Shown: positions 11,670-19,711 of the stretch, one piece after another
Position numbering within the stretch: position 1 is the stretch's first letter
How the letters are laid out: the number at the start of each line of letters is the position of its first letter
Assembly: GCF_007065885.1 (NCBI RefSeq)
Contig: NZ_CP041409.1
Location: forward strand, 496,001-560,000
Source of the DNA: Altererythrobacter sp. TH136
Lineage (GTDB): Bacteria > Pseudomonadota > Alphaproteobacteria > Sphingomonadales > Sphingomonadaceae
Direction: 5' to 3'
DNA length: 64,000 nucleotides
Made by a program: the position numbers and the translations under genes
Notes under the pieces: generated by a model
Database searches by the model: none
Told to the model about the DNA's origin: nothing
What the model saw: the letters and a program-made list of their open reading frames with translations, nothing else

Positions 11670-11775
11670 GCTTGCCTTTTTGCAACAGTCCCGCTAACGG
11701 CCCGCGCACCGGCGTCATGGTCATCCCTGGAGGCGTGGCGGACCGGTTACTCTACCGCATTTGAAAGGCATCAAG

Positions 11776-12426
11776 ATGAGCGACGCTCTGACCCTGCCGG
11801 CTGAGGCGCGCGAGCGGGCTGGCAAGGGAGCCTCCCGTGTATTGCGCCGTGAAGGCCGTGTTCCCGCCGTGATCTACGGCGGCAATGAAGAACCCACTCC
11901 CATCCACGTCGAGGCGAAAGAACTGGTCCGCCAGCTTGGCACCGGCCACTTCATGAACTCGATCGTGATGATCGACATCGGCGGCCGGTCCGTCCGTGCG
12001 ATCCCCAAGGACGTGGCGTTCGATCCGGTGAGCGATCGCCCGATCCATGTCGACTTCCTGCGCCTGTCGAAGGATTCCAAGATTCAGGTCGCCGTGCCGG
12101 TCTTGTTCACGAACGAAGAAGCCAGCCCCGGCCTCAAGCGCGGCGGCGTGCTGAACGTCGTCCGTCACGAGCTGGAACTGGTGTGCGAATCGGACAAGAT
12201 TCCCGACGACATCACCATCGACGTGACCGGCAAGGAAATCGGCGATTCGATCCACATCAGCGAGGTGACCCTGCCCGCCGGTGCGGAAAGCGCGATCACC
12301 GACCGCGACTTCACCATCGCGACGCTGGTCGCCCCCTCGGCGCTCAAGCGCGCTGAAGGCGAAGGCGATGCCGACGAGGTTCCCGCCACCGAGCAGGGCG
12401 GCGACGCGCCTGCGGCTGGCGAATAA
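11776..12426 (+). CDS. rplY: 50S ribosomal protein L25/general stress protein Ctc
   Basis: 216 aa: the long, two-domain (CTC/TL5) form of L25, which binds 5S rRNA through the N-terminal barrel ([28 protein letters not shown]) and carries the C-terminal TL5 beta domain ([40 protein letters not shown]). The acidic, Ala/Glu-rich tail ([14 protein letters not shown]) is typical of alphaproteobacterial members. ATG 11776 was preferred to an upstream TTG (11761). A strong terminator follows, separating it from pth, which is often co-transcribed with it. Confidence 0.95.
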   Translation: MSDALTLPAEARERAGKGASRVLRREGRVPAVIYGGNEEPTPIHVEAKELVRQLGTGHFMNSIVMIDIGGRSVRAIPKDVAFDPVSDRPIHVDFLRLSKDSKIQVAVPVLFTNEEASPGLKRGGVLNVVRHELELVCESDKIPDDITIDVTGKEIGDSIHISEVTLPAGAESAITDRDFTIATLVAPSALKRAEGEGDADEVPATEQGGDAPAAGE

Positions 12427-12471
12427 CTCAACGTCCGCGGCTGAACCATCAGCCGCTAAGCAACAGCACGG

Positions 12472-12506
12472 CGCCGGCCCTCGCAAGAGGGCCGGCGTTT
12501 TGCTTT
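12472..12506 (+). terminator. Rho-independent terminator after rplY
   Basis: An 11-bp perfect stem CGCCGGCCCTC/GAGGGCCGGCG (12472-12482/12487-12497) with a GCAA loop is followed by TTTTGCTTT. It lies 45 bp after the rplY stop and 28 bp before pth, so pth must be expressed by read-through or from its own promoter. Confidence 0.9.
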
Positions 12507-12534
12507 GTGGGGGGCCTTCGACTAAGGGCGCGCG

Positions 12535-13116
12535 ATGCAAATCTGGGCAGGCCTCGGCAACCCCGGTCCGCAATATGCGATGCACCGGCACAATGTGGGA
12601 TTCATGGCGATCGACGTGATCGCCGAGATGCACGGCTTCGCGCCGGTGCAGAAGAAGTTCTCCGGCTGGGTGCAGGAAGGACGTATCGGCAGCGACAGGA
12701 TCCTGTTGCTCAAGCCCGCCACGTTCATGAATGAAAGCGGGCGCGCGGTGGCCGAGGCCTTGCGCTTTTACAAACTGGACGTGAGCGCTCTGACGGTATT
12801 TCATGACGAACTCGATCTGGCGCCGTTCAAAGTCAAGGTGCGCACCGGCGGCGGCCTGGCGGGCCACAACGGGTTGCGATCGATCGACCAGCACGCCAGC
12901 CAGCTTGGGGGGCCGGACTTTCGCCGCGTCAGGATCGGCATCGGTCATCCAGGGCACAAGGACCGGGTCACGGGGCACGTGCTCGGCAACTATGCAAAGG
13001 CAGAGTTCGACGATCTCACCGACATGCTGGCCGCGATCGCTGCCGAGGCGGAGCATCTCGCCAGCGGCGACGACGCGCGGTTCATGAGCGACGTGGCGTT
13101 GCGGCAACAGGCGTGA
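12535..13116 (+). CDS. pth: Peptidyl-tRNA hydrolase
   Basis: Releases peptides from prematurely dropped peptidyl-tRNA. 193 aa, normal size. Signatures: IWAGLGNPGPQY at the N-terminus, HRHNVGFMAID with the catalytic His (H20 region), LLLKPATFMNESG, and FHDELDLAPFKVKVRTGGG followed by the GHNGLRSI motif. Start ATG 12535, just after the rplY terminator. Its TGA overlaps the GTG of the next gene by 4 bp. Confidence 0.97.
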   Translation: MQIWAGLGNPGPQYAMHRHNVGFMAIDVIAEMHGFAPVQKKFSGWVQEGRIGSDRILLLKPATFMNESGRAVAEALRFYKLDVSALTVFHDELDLAPFKVKVRTGGGLAGHNGLRSIDQHASQLGGPDFRRVRIGIGHPGHKDRVTGHVLGNYAKAEFDDLTDMLAAIAAEAEHLASGDDARFMSDVALRQQA

Positions 13117-13739
13117 TCCCGTTGGCCGGCCTACCGGGCGGCCGTCTCGCCGCCGGCCTGGGCGTGCAGACCGTGGTGATGGTCGGCGCCGGCGCGGCCA
13201 TGTGGGTCTATTCCGGCCGCGAGCTCGACACCTTCGTGGACCTTGGCTGGCGCCCGGTCGTGCAGGGGCTGGTCTTCGGCCTCGCCTTGATCGCCGTCAT
13301 CGCCGCGATCTTTCGCCTGTTCCCCGGCTTCCTGGAAAAGACCGCCCGGCTGCAAGCGAGGATGGCCGCGTTGTTCGCCCGCGAACCGAACGGAGCAGCG
13401 TTCGTGAGCATCGCGATCTGCGCGGGCATCGGTGAGGAGGCGGCGTTCCGAGGCGGGCTGCAAACGCTTGCCGGCGATGCGATCGGGCCGGTCGCGGGGA
13501 TCGCCATCAGCGCGCTCGCCTTCGCGCTCATCCACATGGCCAGGCCCCTGATCACGGCCATCATCCTGCTGATCGGGGTGGTGTTCGGCCTGGTCTTCTG
13601 GTGGACCGGCAGCCTGCTGACCGTGATGATCGGTCACGCGGTGTATGACGTCTGGGCGCTGCGCGTGCTGCACCGTGAGCTCGCCCGCCTCGGGTACCTC
13701 GACGATCCGGATACTCCGAAGACGGAACCGGCGGTCTAG
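13113..13739 (+). CDS. CPBP family intramembrane metalloprotease (CAAX protease-like)
   Basis: 208 aa with about five hydrophobic segments. All three CPBP motifs are present: motif 1 GIGEEAAFRGGLQ (EExxxR), motif 2 FALIHM (FxxxH), motif 3 IGHAVYDVW (HxxxD). These form the intramembrane active site of Rce1-like glutamate proteases. Substrate unknown; bacterial members are linked to peptide maturation or self-immunity but nothing here supports that. Starts at GTG 13113 inside the pth stop (GTGA), so coupled to pth. The stop overlaps that of the convergent lipoprotein gene by 4 bp. Confidence 0.85.
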   Translation: MIPLAGLPGGRLAAGLGVQTVVMVGAGAAMWVYSGRELDTFVDLGWRPVVQGLVFGLALIAVIAAIFRLFPGFLEKTARLQARMAALFAREPNGAAFVSIAICAGIGEEAAFRGGLQTLAGDAIGPVAGIAISALAFALIHMARPLITAIILLIGVVFGLVFWWTGSLLTVMIGHAVYDVWALRVLHRELARLGYLDDPDTPKTEPAV

Positions 13740-13966
13740 ACCTCTATCGAGGCACCCGGCCGGGGCGTCCAGCCTAGCGCGCCCATGCAGCCGATGAAGA
13801 ATTCACGCCGATCTTCTTCCTTCGACACGCCCGTGAGAAGCTGATTGCAGCTCCGCTCCGCCTGTTTGAACGGGGTGCGCTCTCCTCCGGCCCAATCAGA
13901 AGAATTGGTGGATTCGCACGCTGCCAAAGAAAGGGCGCAAACGAGGGCGAGAGCGAAGCGGCGCAT
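13736..13966 (-). CDS. Small hypothetical lipoprotein
   Basis: 76 aa. MRRFALALVCALSLAACEST is a clear signal peptide with lipobox (SLAAC), so it should be lipid-anchored. The mature part has two more cysteines (SCNQLL and IGCMGALGW) that could form a disulphide. No known domain recognised. ATG 13966 was chosen because it begins the signal peptide; an ATG 36 bp upstream only adds non-signal residues. Overlaps the convergent CPBP gene by 4 bp at the stops. Confidence 0.7.
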   Translation of the reverse strand: MRRFALALVCALSLAACESTNSSDWAGGERTPFKQAERSCNQLLTGVSKEEDRREFFIGCMGALGWTPRPGASIEV

Positions 13967-14041
13967 GGGCTGACGATTGGACGGGCGGGCGTTGGCGCGC
14001 AAGCAAAATGGCGATAGGTTCCGGACGAAGGAGCATCATCC

Positions 14042-15031
14042 ATGACCGCAATCGATCGCCGTAGCCTGCTCGCCGGAGCCGCCGCCACCGGAGCGCTGGC
14101 CGCTTCGGCCAAGGCCGCCGAACCTCTCGCCACAACGCTGCCCGACCTTAAGGGCAAGGCGATCCTGATCACCGGCAGCTCGTCGGGCTTCGGCCGCGCG
14201 GGCGCCGAACACTTCGCCCGCGCAGGAGCCAAGGTGTTCGCCACCATGCGCAATGTTCCGCGCGCGGAAGCCGAAGAGCTCGGCAAGCTCGCCCGCGACG
14301 AGAAGCTCGACCTCACCGTGCTGGAGCTGGACGTCACGGACGAGGACATGGTCAACCTCACGGTAGCCGAGGCTGAGCGCTTGACGGGACGCGGGCTCGA
14401 TGTGCTGGTCAACAACGCCGGTGTCGGCATCACCGGGCCGGTGGAGGTGCAGGACATGGCGGCCACCCGCCTCGCGTTCGACACCAATGTGTTCGGCTAT
14501 CACCGGCTCGCGCGCGCCGTGCTGCCCGGCATGCGCGCCCGCAAGAGCGGTCAGATCTTTGCCATTTCGAGTCAGCTCGGGCGAGTGATCGCGCCGTTCG
14601 CCGGCCATTACTCCGCCACCAAGTTCGCTGTCGAGGCGATGTTCGAGCAGCTCGCGTACGAAGTCGCGCCGCACGGGATCGAGGTGACGATCATCCAGCC
14701 GGGCGGCTACCCGACCAAGGTGTGGGTCAACCGCAACGCCTATTCGGCCGCACTCAAGGAGCGCACCCCCGCCCGCCACGCCGATGGCTATCCGCAGGTT
14801 GTCTCGCGGATGGGCACCGAAGACGGGTCGGGCCGCAGCGCGGACGTGATGGACGTGCCGCGCGCGATCGCGGCCATCATCGCGATGCCCGCCGGCACGC
14901 GCCCCTTGCGCAAGCCCGTCAGCCACGGCGCCATCCCCCAGACCGCCATCAACGAAGCGTCGGCCGCGGCGCAGCGGTCAATGCTCGGCCGGTCGCCGAT
15001 GGCGGCCATCGTTGAAGGCGTGCTCGACTAG
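14042..15031 (+). CDS. Short-chain dehydrogenase/reductase with twin-arginine signal
   Basis: 329 aa. The N-terminus MTAIDRRSLLAGAAATGALA is a twin-arginine (Tat) signal ending near AKAAEP, so the folded NAD(P)-bound enzyme is predicted to be exported. Classical SDR domain follows: cofactor loop TGSSSGFGRAG (TGxxxGxG), NNAGVG, catalytic Ser in FAISSQLG, and YSATK with catalytic Tyr/Lys. The PGGYPTKVW segment follows the catalytic core. Closest to the classical SDRs acting on ketones or steroids, but the substrate is not predictable. GGAG lies 9 bp before the ATG. A Tat-dependent SDR is uncommon because the cofactor must be carried along. Confidence 0.85.
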   Translation: MTAIDRRSLLAGAAATGALAASAKAAEPLATTLPDLKGKAILITGSSSGFGRAGAEHFARAGAKVFATMRNVPRAEAEELGKLARDEKLDLTVLELDVTDEDMVNLTVAEAERLTGRGLDVLVNNAGVGITGPVEVQDMAATRLAFDTNVFGYHRLARAVLPGMRARKSGQIFAISSQLGRVIAPFAGHYSATKFAVEAMFEQLAYEVAPHGIEVTIIQPGGYPTKVWVNRNAYSAALKERTPARHADGYPQVVSRMGTEDGSGRSADVMDVPRAIAAIIAMPAGTRPLRKPVSHGAIPQTAINEASAAAQRSMLGRSPMAAIVEGVLD

Positions 15032-15123
15032 CCACCGGAAAATACCCGCCGTTCGCACGGTTCCCATTTGCCCGACCACCCGCTAAGGGCCGCGCCTTCA
15101 CCTCCCACCTTCCGGAGTTACCG

Positions 15124-16224
15124 ATGGGTTTCCGTTGCGGAATCGTCGGCCTGCCCAATGTCGGCAAGTCCACGCTGTTCAATGCTCTCACCGAAACGCA
15201 GGCCGCTCAGGCCGCGAATTATCCGTTCTGCACGATCGAGCCGAATGTCGGCCAGGTCGCGGTGCCGGACGAACGGCTCGATCAGCTGGCGGCGATCGCC
15301 GGCAGCGCCAAAATGATCCCGACGCAGCTCGGCTTCGTTGACATCGCCGGACTGGTGAAAGGCGCCAGCAAGGGCGAAGGCCTGGGCAATCAGTTTCTCG
15401 GCAACATCCGCGAAGTGGACGCAATCGTCCATGTCCTGCGCTGCTTCGAAGACGATGACATCCAGCACGTCGCGAACAAGGTCGATCCCATCGCGGACGC
15501 CGAGGTGGTCGAAACCGAACTGATGCTGTCCGACCTCGAAAGCCTGGAGAAGCGGGTGCCAGCGGCGCAGAAAAAGGCGACCGGAGGCGACAAGGAAGCC
15601 AAGATCATGGCGAGCGTACTGGGTCAGGCGCTCGAACTGCTGCGCGAAGGCAAGCCCGCCCGGCTGACGCAGCCCAATGGCGACGACGAGGAGCGCGTGT
15701 TCGCGCAGGCCCAGCTGCTCACCGCCAAACCGGTGCTCTACGTCTGCAACGTCGCCGAGGAAGACGCGGCAGAGGGCAACGACCTGTCCGCGCAAGTGTT
15801 CGCTAAGGCCGCGGCCGAGGGCGCGCAGGCGGTGGTGGTGTCCGCGGCGATCGAGAGCGAGCTGGTCGCGATGCCCGCCGAAGAGCGGGCCGAGTACCTC
15901 GAATCGCTCGGGCTCACCGAAAGCGGCCTCAGCCGCGTGATCCGCGCAGGCTACCGACTGCTCGGCCTCAACACGTTCTTCACCGCCGGACCCAAGGAAG
16001 CGCGCGCGTGGACTTTTCCCGCCGGCGCCAAAGCACCGCAGGCCGCGGGCGAAATCCACTCCGACTTCGAGCGCGGCTTCATCCGCGCAGAAACGATCGC
16101 GTTCGACGACTACGTATCGCTGAACGGAGAAGCCGGGGCCCGCGAGGCGGGCAAGCTGCGCCAGGAAGGCAAGGAGTACCTAGTGCAGGACGGCGACGTC
16201 CTGTTGTTCAAATTCAACGTCTGA
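15124..16224 (+). CDS. ychF: Redox-responsive ATPase/GTPase YchF (Obg family)
   Basis: 366 aa cytoplasmic P-loop NTPase of the Obg/YchF group. G1 is GLPNVGKSTLFNAL (residues about 8-21), followed by NYPFCTIEPNVG (switch I), DIAGLVKGASKGEGLGNQFL (G3 region), and the C-terminal TGS domain (TFFTAGPKEARAWTFPAGAK to LVQDGDVLLFKFNV). Family members prefer ATP and take part in oxidative-stress control and ribosome association. Start ATG 15124 with GGAG upstream. Length and order of motifs are standard. Confidence 0.96.
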   Translation: MGFRCGIVGLPNVGKSTLFNALTETQAAQAANYPFCTIEPNVGQVAVPDERLDQLAAIAGSAKMIPTQLGFVDIAGLVKGASKGEGLGNQFLGNIREVDAIVHVLRCFEDDDIQHVANKVDPIADAEVVETELMLSDLESLEKRVPAAQKKATGGDKEAKIMASVLGQALELLREGKPARLTQPNGDDEERVFAQAQLLTAKPVLYVCNVAEEDAAEGNDLSAQVFAKAAAEGAQAVVVSAAIESELVAMPAEERAEYLESLGLTESGLSRVIRAGYRLLGLNTFFTAGPKEARAWTFPAGAKAPQAAGEIHSDFERGFIRAETIAFDDYVSLNGEAGAREAGKLRQEGKEYLVQDGDVLLFKFNV

Positions 16225-16279
16225 GGCACTAACCAGCCGCTCGTCCGTTGCAGCGCAGAACCAAGGGGAGAGCGCTGCA

Positions 16280-17080
16280 GTGGTCGATAAATCGGAAAAG
16301 TTCAGCTGGCTGGTGCGCCTCGGTTATGCGGCGCGCGGCGTCGTGTACCTGCTGCTCGGCTACCTCGCGCTGTCTACTGCCGGCAAGGCGCAAGACGGGC
16401 AGAGCGCGGTCTTCGATCTGATCCAGGACGTGCCGCTGGGCACCCCGATGCTGTATATCGTGGCGATCGGATTGCTCGCCTATGCGGCGTTCAAGCTGAT
16501 CGACGCGGCGACCGATGTCGAGCGCCACGGCGACGATACGAAGGGCAAGGCGAAGCGGGTCGGCTCGGCGGCCAGCGGCATCGCTCACCTGGTGCTCGCA
16601 TACACCGCCTTACAGTTCGCCAGTGGCGACAAGCAGCGGTCGGCGCAGGGCGGCGGCGGCAGCCAGGACACGGCGAGCAGCCTGCTAACCTGGGACATGG
16701 GGCCGTTCCTCCTCGGCCTGGTTGGGCTGGGCTTTCTGATCGGCGCGGCGATGCAGGCAAAGTCAGCCTACACCGCCGGCTTCATGAAGCACATCGGCGG
16801 CGGCGCGCCGCACTACGTGAAACCGATCGGCCAGGCCGGGCATGCGGCCCGCGCGGTGGTGTTCGCGCTGATCGGCTGGTCATTGATGAAAGCTGCCTGG
16901 TTCTCGCAGTCGAGCGAGGTCAAGGGGCTCGGCGAAGCGATCACCGCGCTGAGCGACAACGGGATCGTCTATCCGCTGGTGGCGCTCGGCCTGCTGCTGT
17001 TTGGCGTATTCAGCCTGATTACCGCGCGGTACCGGATCATTCCGGACATTCATCAGGGCGACTTGAAGCCCAAGCTTTAA
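16280..17080 (+). CDS. DUF1206 family integral membrane protein
   Basis: 266 aa with three tandem DUF1206-type repeats, each beginning with a basic LGYAARGVVYLLLG-like motif followed by two TM helices (repeats near residues 10-80, 95-165 and 180-255). Six TM segments predicted, inner membrane. Function unknown in the family. Start is GTG 16280 behind a good Shine-Dalgarno (AAGGGGAGAGC). Its stop region abuts the stop of a convergent MerR gene (17077), with a 4-bp overlap. Confidence 0.85.
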   Translation: MVDKSEKFSWLVRLGYAARGVVYLLLGYLALSTAGKAQDGQSAVFDLIQDVPLGTPMLYIVAIGLLAYAAFKLIDAATDVERHGDDTKGKAKRVGSAASGIAHLVLAYTALQFASGDKQRSAQGGGGSQDTASSLLTWDMGPFLLGLVGLGFLIGAAMQAKSAYTAGFMKHIGGGAPHYVKPIGQAGHAARAVVFALIGWSLMKAAWFSQSSEVKGLGEAITALSDNGIVYPLVALGLLLFGVFSLITARYRIIPDIHQGDLKPKL

Positions 17081-17463
17081 TCGAAGGCAGCGAGGATCGG
17101 GCACGGCCCCGCCCGATCCATCGCGCAGTCCTTGGCCAGCTTGGCCAGCGAGCGGCGCGCCTCTTCCAACCGGGCGATCTCGACATCCAGCGCGGCAATC
17201 CGTTCCTGCGCCATCGCGCGTGCGCGCGGACGGTCGTCGGTGTGATCGAGGGCGATCAGTTCGGCGATCTCGACGAGCGTAAAACCCGCCGCCTGTGCCC
17301 GGCGAATGTACCGTAGCCGTTTGACGTCATCGTTGCCGTAATGCCTCCCTGCCGCGGCGGTTGAGGAGGGTGCATCCAGCAGGCCCTTGCGCTGATAGAA
17401 GCGCACGGTCTCCACACCGACGCCGCCCGCCCGGGCAAGATCTGAAATCCGCAGCGCAGACAT
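17077..17463 (-). CDS. MerR-family metal-responsive regulator
   Basis: 128 aa: HTH (ISDLARAGGVGVETVRFYQR), wing (GRHYGNDDVKRLRYIRRAQA), long dimerisation helix, and a C-terminal metal loop. Two cysteines eight residues apart (DCAMDRAGPCPIL) match the CueR/MerR metal loop; the third ligand used by Hg and Zn sensors at the start of the dimer helix (Cys82 in MerR) is replaced, so a two-coordinate monovalent metal such as Cu(I)/Ag(I) is more likely than Hg(II). This is inference. Its start faces a mer-like operator in the 42-bp divergent gap, so it should control both itself and the glutaredoxin-MauE/outer-membrane operon. Confidence 0.88.
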   Translation of the reverse strand: MSALRISDLARAGGVGVETVRFYQRKGLLDAPSSTAAAGRHYGNDDVKRLRYIRRAQAAGFTLVEIAELIALDHTDDRPRARAMAQERIAALDVEIARLEEARRSLAKLAKDCAMDRAGPCPILAAFD

Positions 17464-17466
17464 CGC

Positions 17467-17498
17467 TTGACTCCGTACTATGGTACGGAAGCTATAGG
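17467..17498 (+). promoter_or_regulatory. MerR-type operator/promoter with over-long spacer
   Basis: TTGACT (-35, 17467-17472) is separated by 20 bp from TATAGG (-10, 17493-17498). The spacer holds the dyad CCGTAC-TATG-GTACGG (17473-17488). This is nearly the mer operator of Tn501-type elements, with the 19-20 bp spacer that MerR proteins correct by DNA distortion. The predicted transcript starts about at the ATG at 17506. Confidence 0.9.
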
Positions 17499-17505
17499 GG
17501 CGCGC

Positions 17506-18255
17506 ATGACACCCGACAACCCTGCCCGGATCGCGCATCTGACCCGCATGGTCATGCCCGATCACACCTGCCCCTTCGGCACGAAATCGAAGTGGTTGCT
17601 GGAAAAAAACGGCTATCATGTGGAGGACCGGTGGCTCACCACCCGCGAGGAGGTTGACGCCTTCAAGCGCGAGCAATCGGTGGAGACGACGCCGCAGACC
17701 GTCATCAATGGCAGGCGCATCGGCGGCTACAGTGACCTGCGCGCGTTCTTCGGAAAGCCGCTGCCGGCGGTGGGAGCGACCAGCTACACGCCGGTCCTGG
17801 TGGTGTTCGCGGTATGCGCGTTGCTGGCGATGGCGGTCAGCTTCCACGCCTTCGGCAGTGCGCTGACGGTGCAAGCCGGCGAGTGGTTCGTTGCGTTCGC
17901 GATGGTTATCCTGGCCATGCTCAAGCTGCAGGACATCGAGAAGTTCTCGAGCATGTTCCTGGGCTACGACCTCCTCGCGCAGAGATGGGTGCCGTATGCG
18001 TATGCCTATCCCTTCCTGGAGGCCGGTGCAGGCGTCCTGATGGCTGCCCACGCATTGGACTGGCTGTCGATCCCGGTGGCGCTGTTCATCGGCACGATCG
18101 GCGCTGTCAGCGTGTTCTACGCAGTCTATGTGCAGAAACGCGAACTCAAGTGCGCTTGCGTCGGCGGGTCCAGCAATGTGCCGCTGGGTTTCGTCTCCCT
18201 GACCGAAAATCTGGCCATGATCGGCATGGCCGTGTGGATGCTGTTCAGACTTTAA
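17506..18255 (+). CDS. Glutaredoxin-MauE/DoxX-like fusion membrane protein
   Basis: 249 aa. N-terminal ~80 residues form a glutaredoxin-like domain (MPDHTCPFGTKSKWLLEKNG, then ETTPQTVINGRRIGGYSDLR); the active site has a single cysteine (CPFG), i.e. a monothiol form. The remainder has four TM helices of the MauE/DoxX type (YDLLAQRWVPYAYAYPFLEA is the core motif), with a CAC motif in a loop (KRELKCACVGG) that could carry redox chemistry or bind metal. MauE proteins deliver reductant to periplasmic disulphides. Here it is under a metal-type operator and upstream of a His/Met-rich outer-membrane protein. ATG 17506 lies at the predicted transcription start, so the mRNA may be leaderless; ATG 17548 or 17554 are alternatives. 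Confidence 0.82.
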   Translation: MTPDNPARIAHLTRMVMPDHTCPFGTKSKWLLEKNGYHVEDRWLTTREEVDAFKREQSVETTPQTVINGRRIGGYSDLRAFFGKPLPAVGATSYTPVLVVFAVCALLAMAVSFHAFGSALTVQAGEWFVAFAMVILAMLKLQDIEKFSSMFLGYDLLAQRWVPYAYAYPFLEAGAGVLMAAHALDWLSIPVALFIGTIGAVSVFYAVYVQKRELKCACVGGSSNVPLGFVSLTENLAMIGMAVWMLFRL

Positions 18256-18271
18256 TGGAAAAGACCTTGTG

Positions 18272-19705
18272 ATGACCTATCGACTTTTCGCAGGTGCGGC
18301 CGTCCTCGCCATCGCGGCGCCGGTGGCGGCGCAGCCACACGATCATGCGGATGCCGCTGGCACGTCCCACGCCGGTCAGCCTGCCCCCGCCCCCGCGGCC
18401 AATCCACCCGCCGATCACTCGAAGATGAATCACGGCGCCCCTGTTCAGGATGCGGATCCCGCCACCCCGCCCGGTCATCCGGTCGATCATTCGGCGATGG
18501 ACCATTCCAGCATGGATCACGCGGGCACGGATCACTCCCGCATGGCGCACGGACCGGCGGAGATGGACCACGACATGGGCGGCGAGGGTTCCGGCACGGC
18601 CCGCCTGCCGCGTAACGAGACGATGAACCACGGCACCATGGTGCCGCTGGGCGGTGATGCGAGCCTGATGCTCCACGGCTATCTTTGGCCGGTCTACACC
18701 AACCAGTCCGGGCCCCGCGGCGATGACAAGTTCTATGTCCAGTCGATGGCCATGGCGACCGTCACCGGCTCCTTCGCCGGGGGCCGCTACATGGCGCGCA
18801 CGATGCTGAGCGCGGAGCCGGCGATGCGACATGATGGCTACCCCAACCTCTTCGCCACCGGCGAGGTCGCCTATGGCGAGCCACTGGTCGATCGCCAGCA
18901 TCCGCACGATCTGGTGATGGAACTTGCCGGACGCATCGATCTGGACGTGGGCGAGGACACCAGCGCGTTCCTGTATGGCGGTCCCGTCGGCGAACCTGCG
19001 CTGGGTCCCAGCGCCTTCATGCACCGGGCCAGCGCTCGCTATAATCCCGAAGCACCGATCACGCATCACTGGTTCGATTCGACGCATATCGTCTATGGCG
19101 TCATCACCGCCGGTCTTGCCGCGCCCGCGTGGCAGGTCGAAGCCAGCGCGTTCCGGGGGCGTGAGCCTGACGAGTTCCGCTGGAACATCGAAACGCCCAA
19201 GCTCGATTCGTGGAGCGTGCGGGCGAGTTTCTCCCCCTCGCCCGCATGGTTGATCCAGGCAAGCTATGGTCAGATCGAGGAACCCGAGGCGCAACATCCG
19301 GGTGAAAACGAACACCGCACCACTGCATCCGCGCATTTCAACAATGGCAGCGGTCTATCGGCCATGGCCGCGTTTAGCGCCAAGGACCGGGTGCCCGGAA
19401 ACACGCTGACCGCGTGGCTGGGCGAAGTGAACTGGGACATCGACCGCCACCACACGCTGTTCGGGCGTGTCGAGAACGTCGCGAACGACGAGCTTTTCCC
19501 CGACCACTCCGATCCGCTGCACGACCAGGCATTCCGAGTGACCAAGTTCCAGGCGGGTTACGCTTATCGCCTGCCGCTTGGGCCGGTGAACCTGGCGCTG
19601 GGCGGCACGGTCTCCGCTTTCGCCAAGCCCGACGTGCTCGATTCCGCTTACGGATCGAATCCGATGGGCTACACGGTGTTCGCCAGGTTCAGCTTCGGAG
19701 ACTAG
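18272..19705 (+). CDS. His/Met-rich outer-membrane beta-barrel protein, copper-resistance type
   Basis: 477 aa. Signal peptide (LFAGAAVLAIAAPVAAQ), then about 110 residues of low-complexity H/M/D sequence with repeats such as DHSKMNHG, DHSAMDHS, DHAGTDHSRMAHG and EMDHDMGG, i.e. HxxM-type soft-metal ligands like those in CopB/PcoB. The C-terminal ~360 residues look like a beta barrel with alternating hydrophobic strands and a terminal YTVFARFSFGD ending in the pattern of outer-membrane proteins. Sixteen bp after the glutaredoxin-MauE gene, so in the same MerR-controlled operon. ATG 18272 preferred to GTG 18269. Likely binds or passes Cu or Ag; the metal is inferred. Confidence 0.8.
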   Translation: MTYRLFAGAAVLAIAAPVAAQPHDHADAAGTSHAGQPAPAPAANPPADHSKMNHGAPVQDADPATPPGHPVDHSAMDHSSMDHAGTDHSRMAHGPAEMDHDMGGEGSGTARLPRNETMNHGTMVPLGGDASLMLHGYLWPVYTNQSGPRGDDKFYVQSMAMATVTGSFAGGRYMARTMLSAEPAMRHDGYPNLFATGEVAYGEPLVDRQHPHDLVMELAGRIDLDVGEDTSAFLYGGPVGEPALGPSAFMHRASARYNPEAPITHHWFDSTHIVYGVITAGLAAPAWQVEASAFRGREPDEFRWNIETPKLDSWSVRASFSPSPAWLIQASYGQIEEPEAQHPGENEHRTTASAHFNNGSGLSAMAAFSAKDRVPGNTLTAWLGEVNWDIDRHHTLFGRVENVANDELFPDHSDPLHDQAFRVTKFQAGYAYRLPLGPVNLALGGTVSAFAKPDVLDSAYGSNPMGYTVFARFSFGD

Positions 19706-19711
19706 CGCAGC

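Noticed and set aside
11752-13107. Long minus-strand open frame opposite rplY and pth (about 450 codons)
   Set aside because: It is a shadow of two well-supported plus-strand genes; composition and lack of any domain are typical of antisense frames in GC-rich DNA.
18245-19336. Long minus-strand open frame opposite the His/Met-rich outer-membrane protein
   Set aside because: The plus-strand gene has a signal peptide, metal motifs and barrel pattern; the antisense frame is low-complexity and Arg/His-rich.
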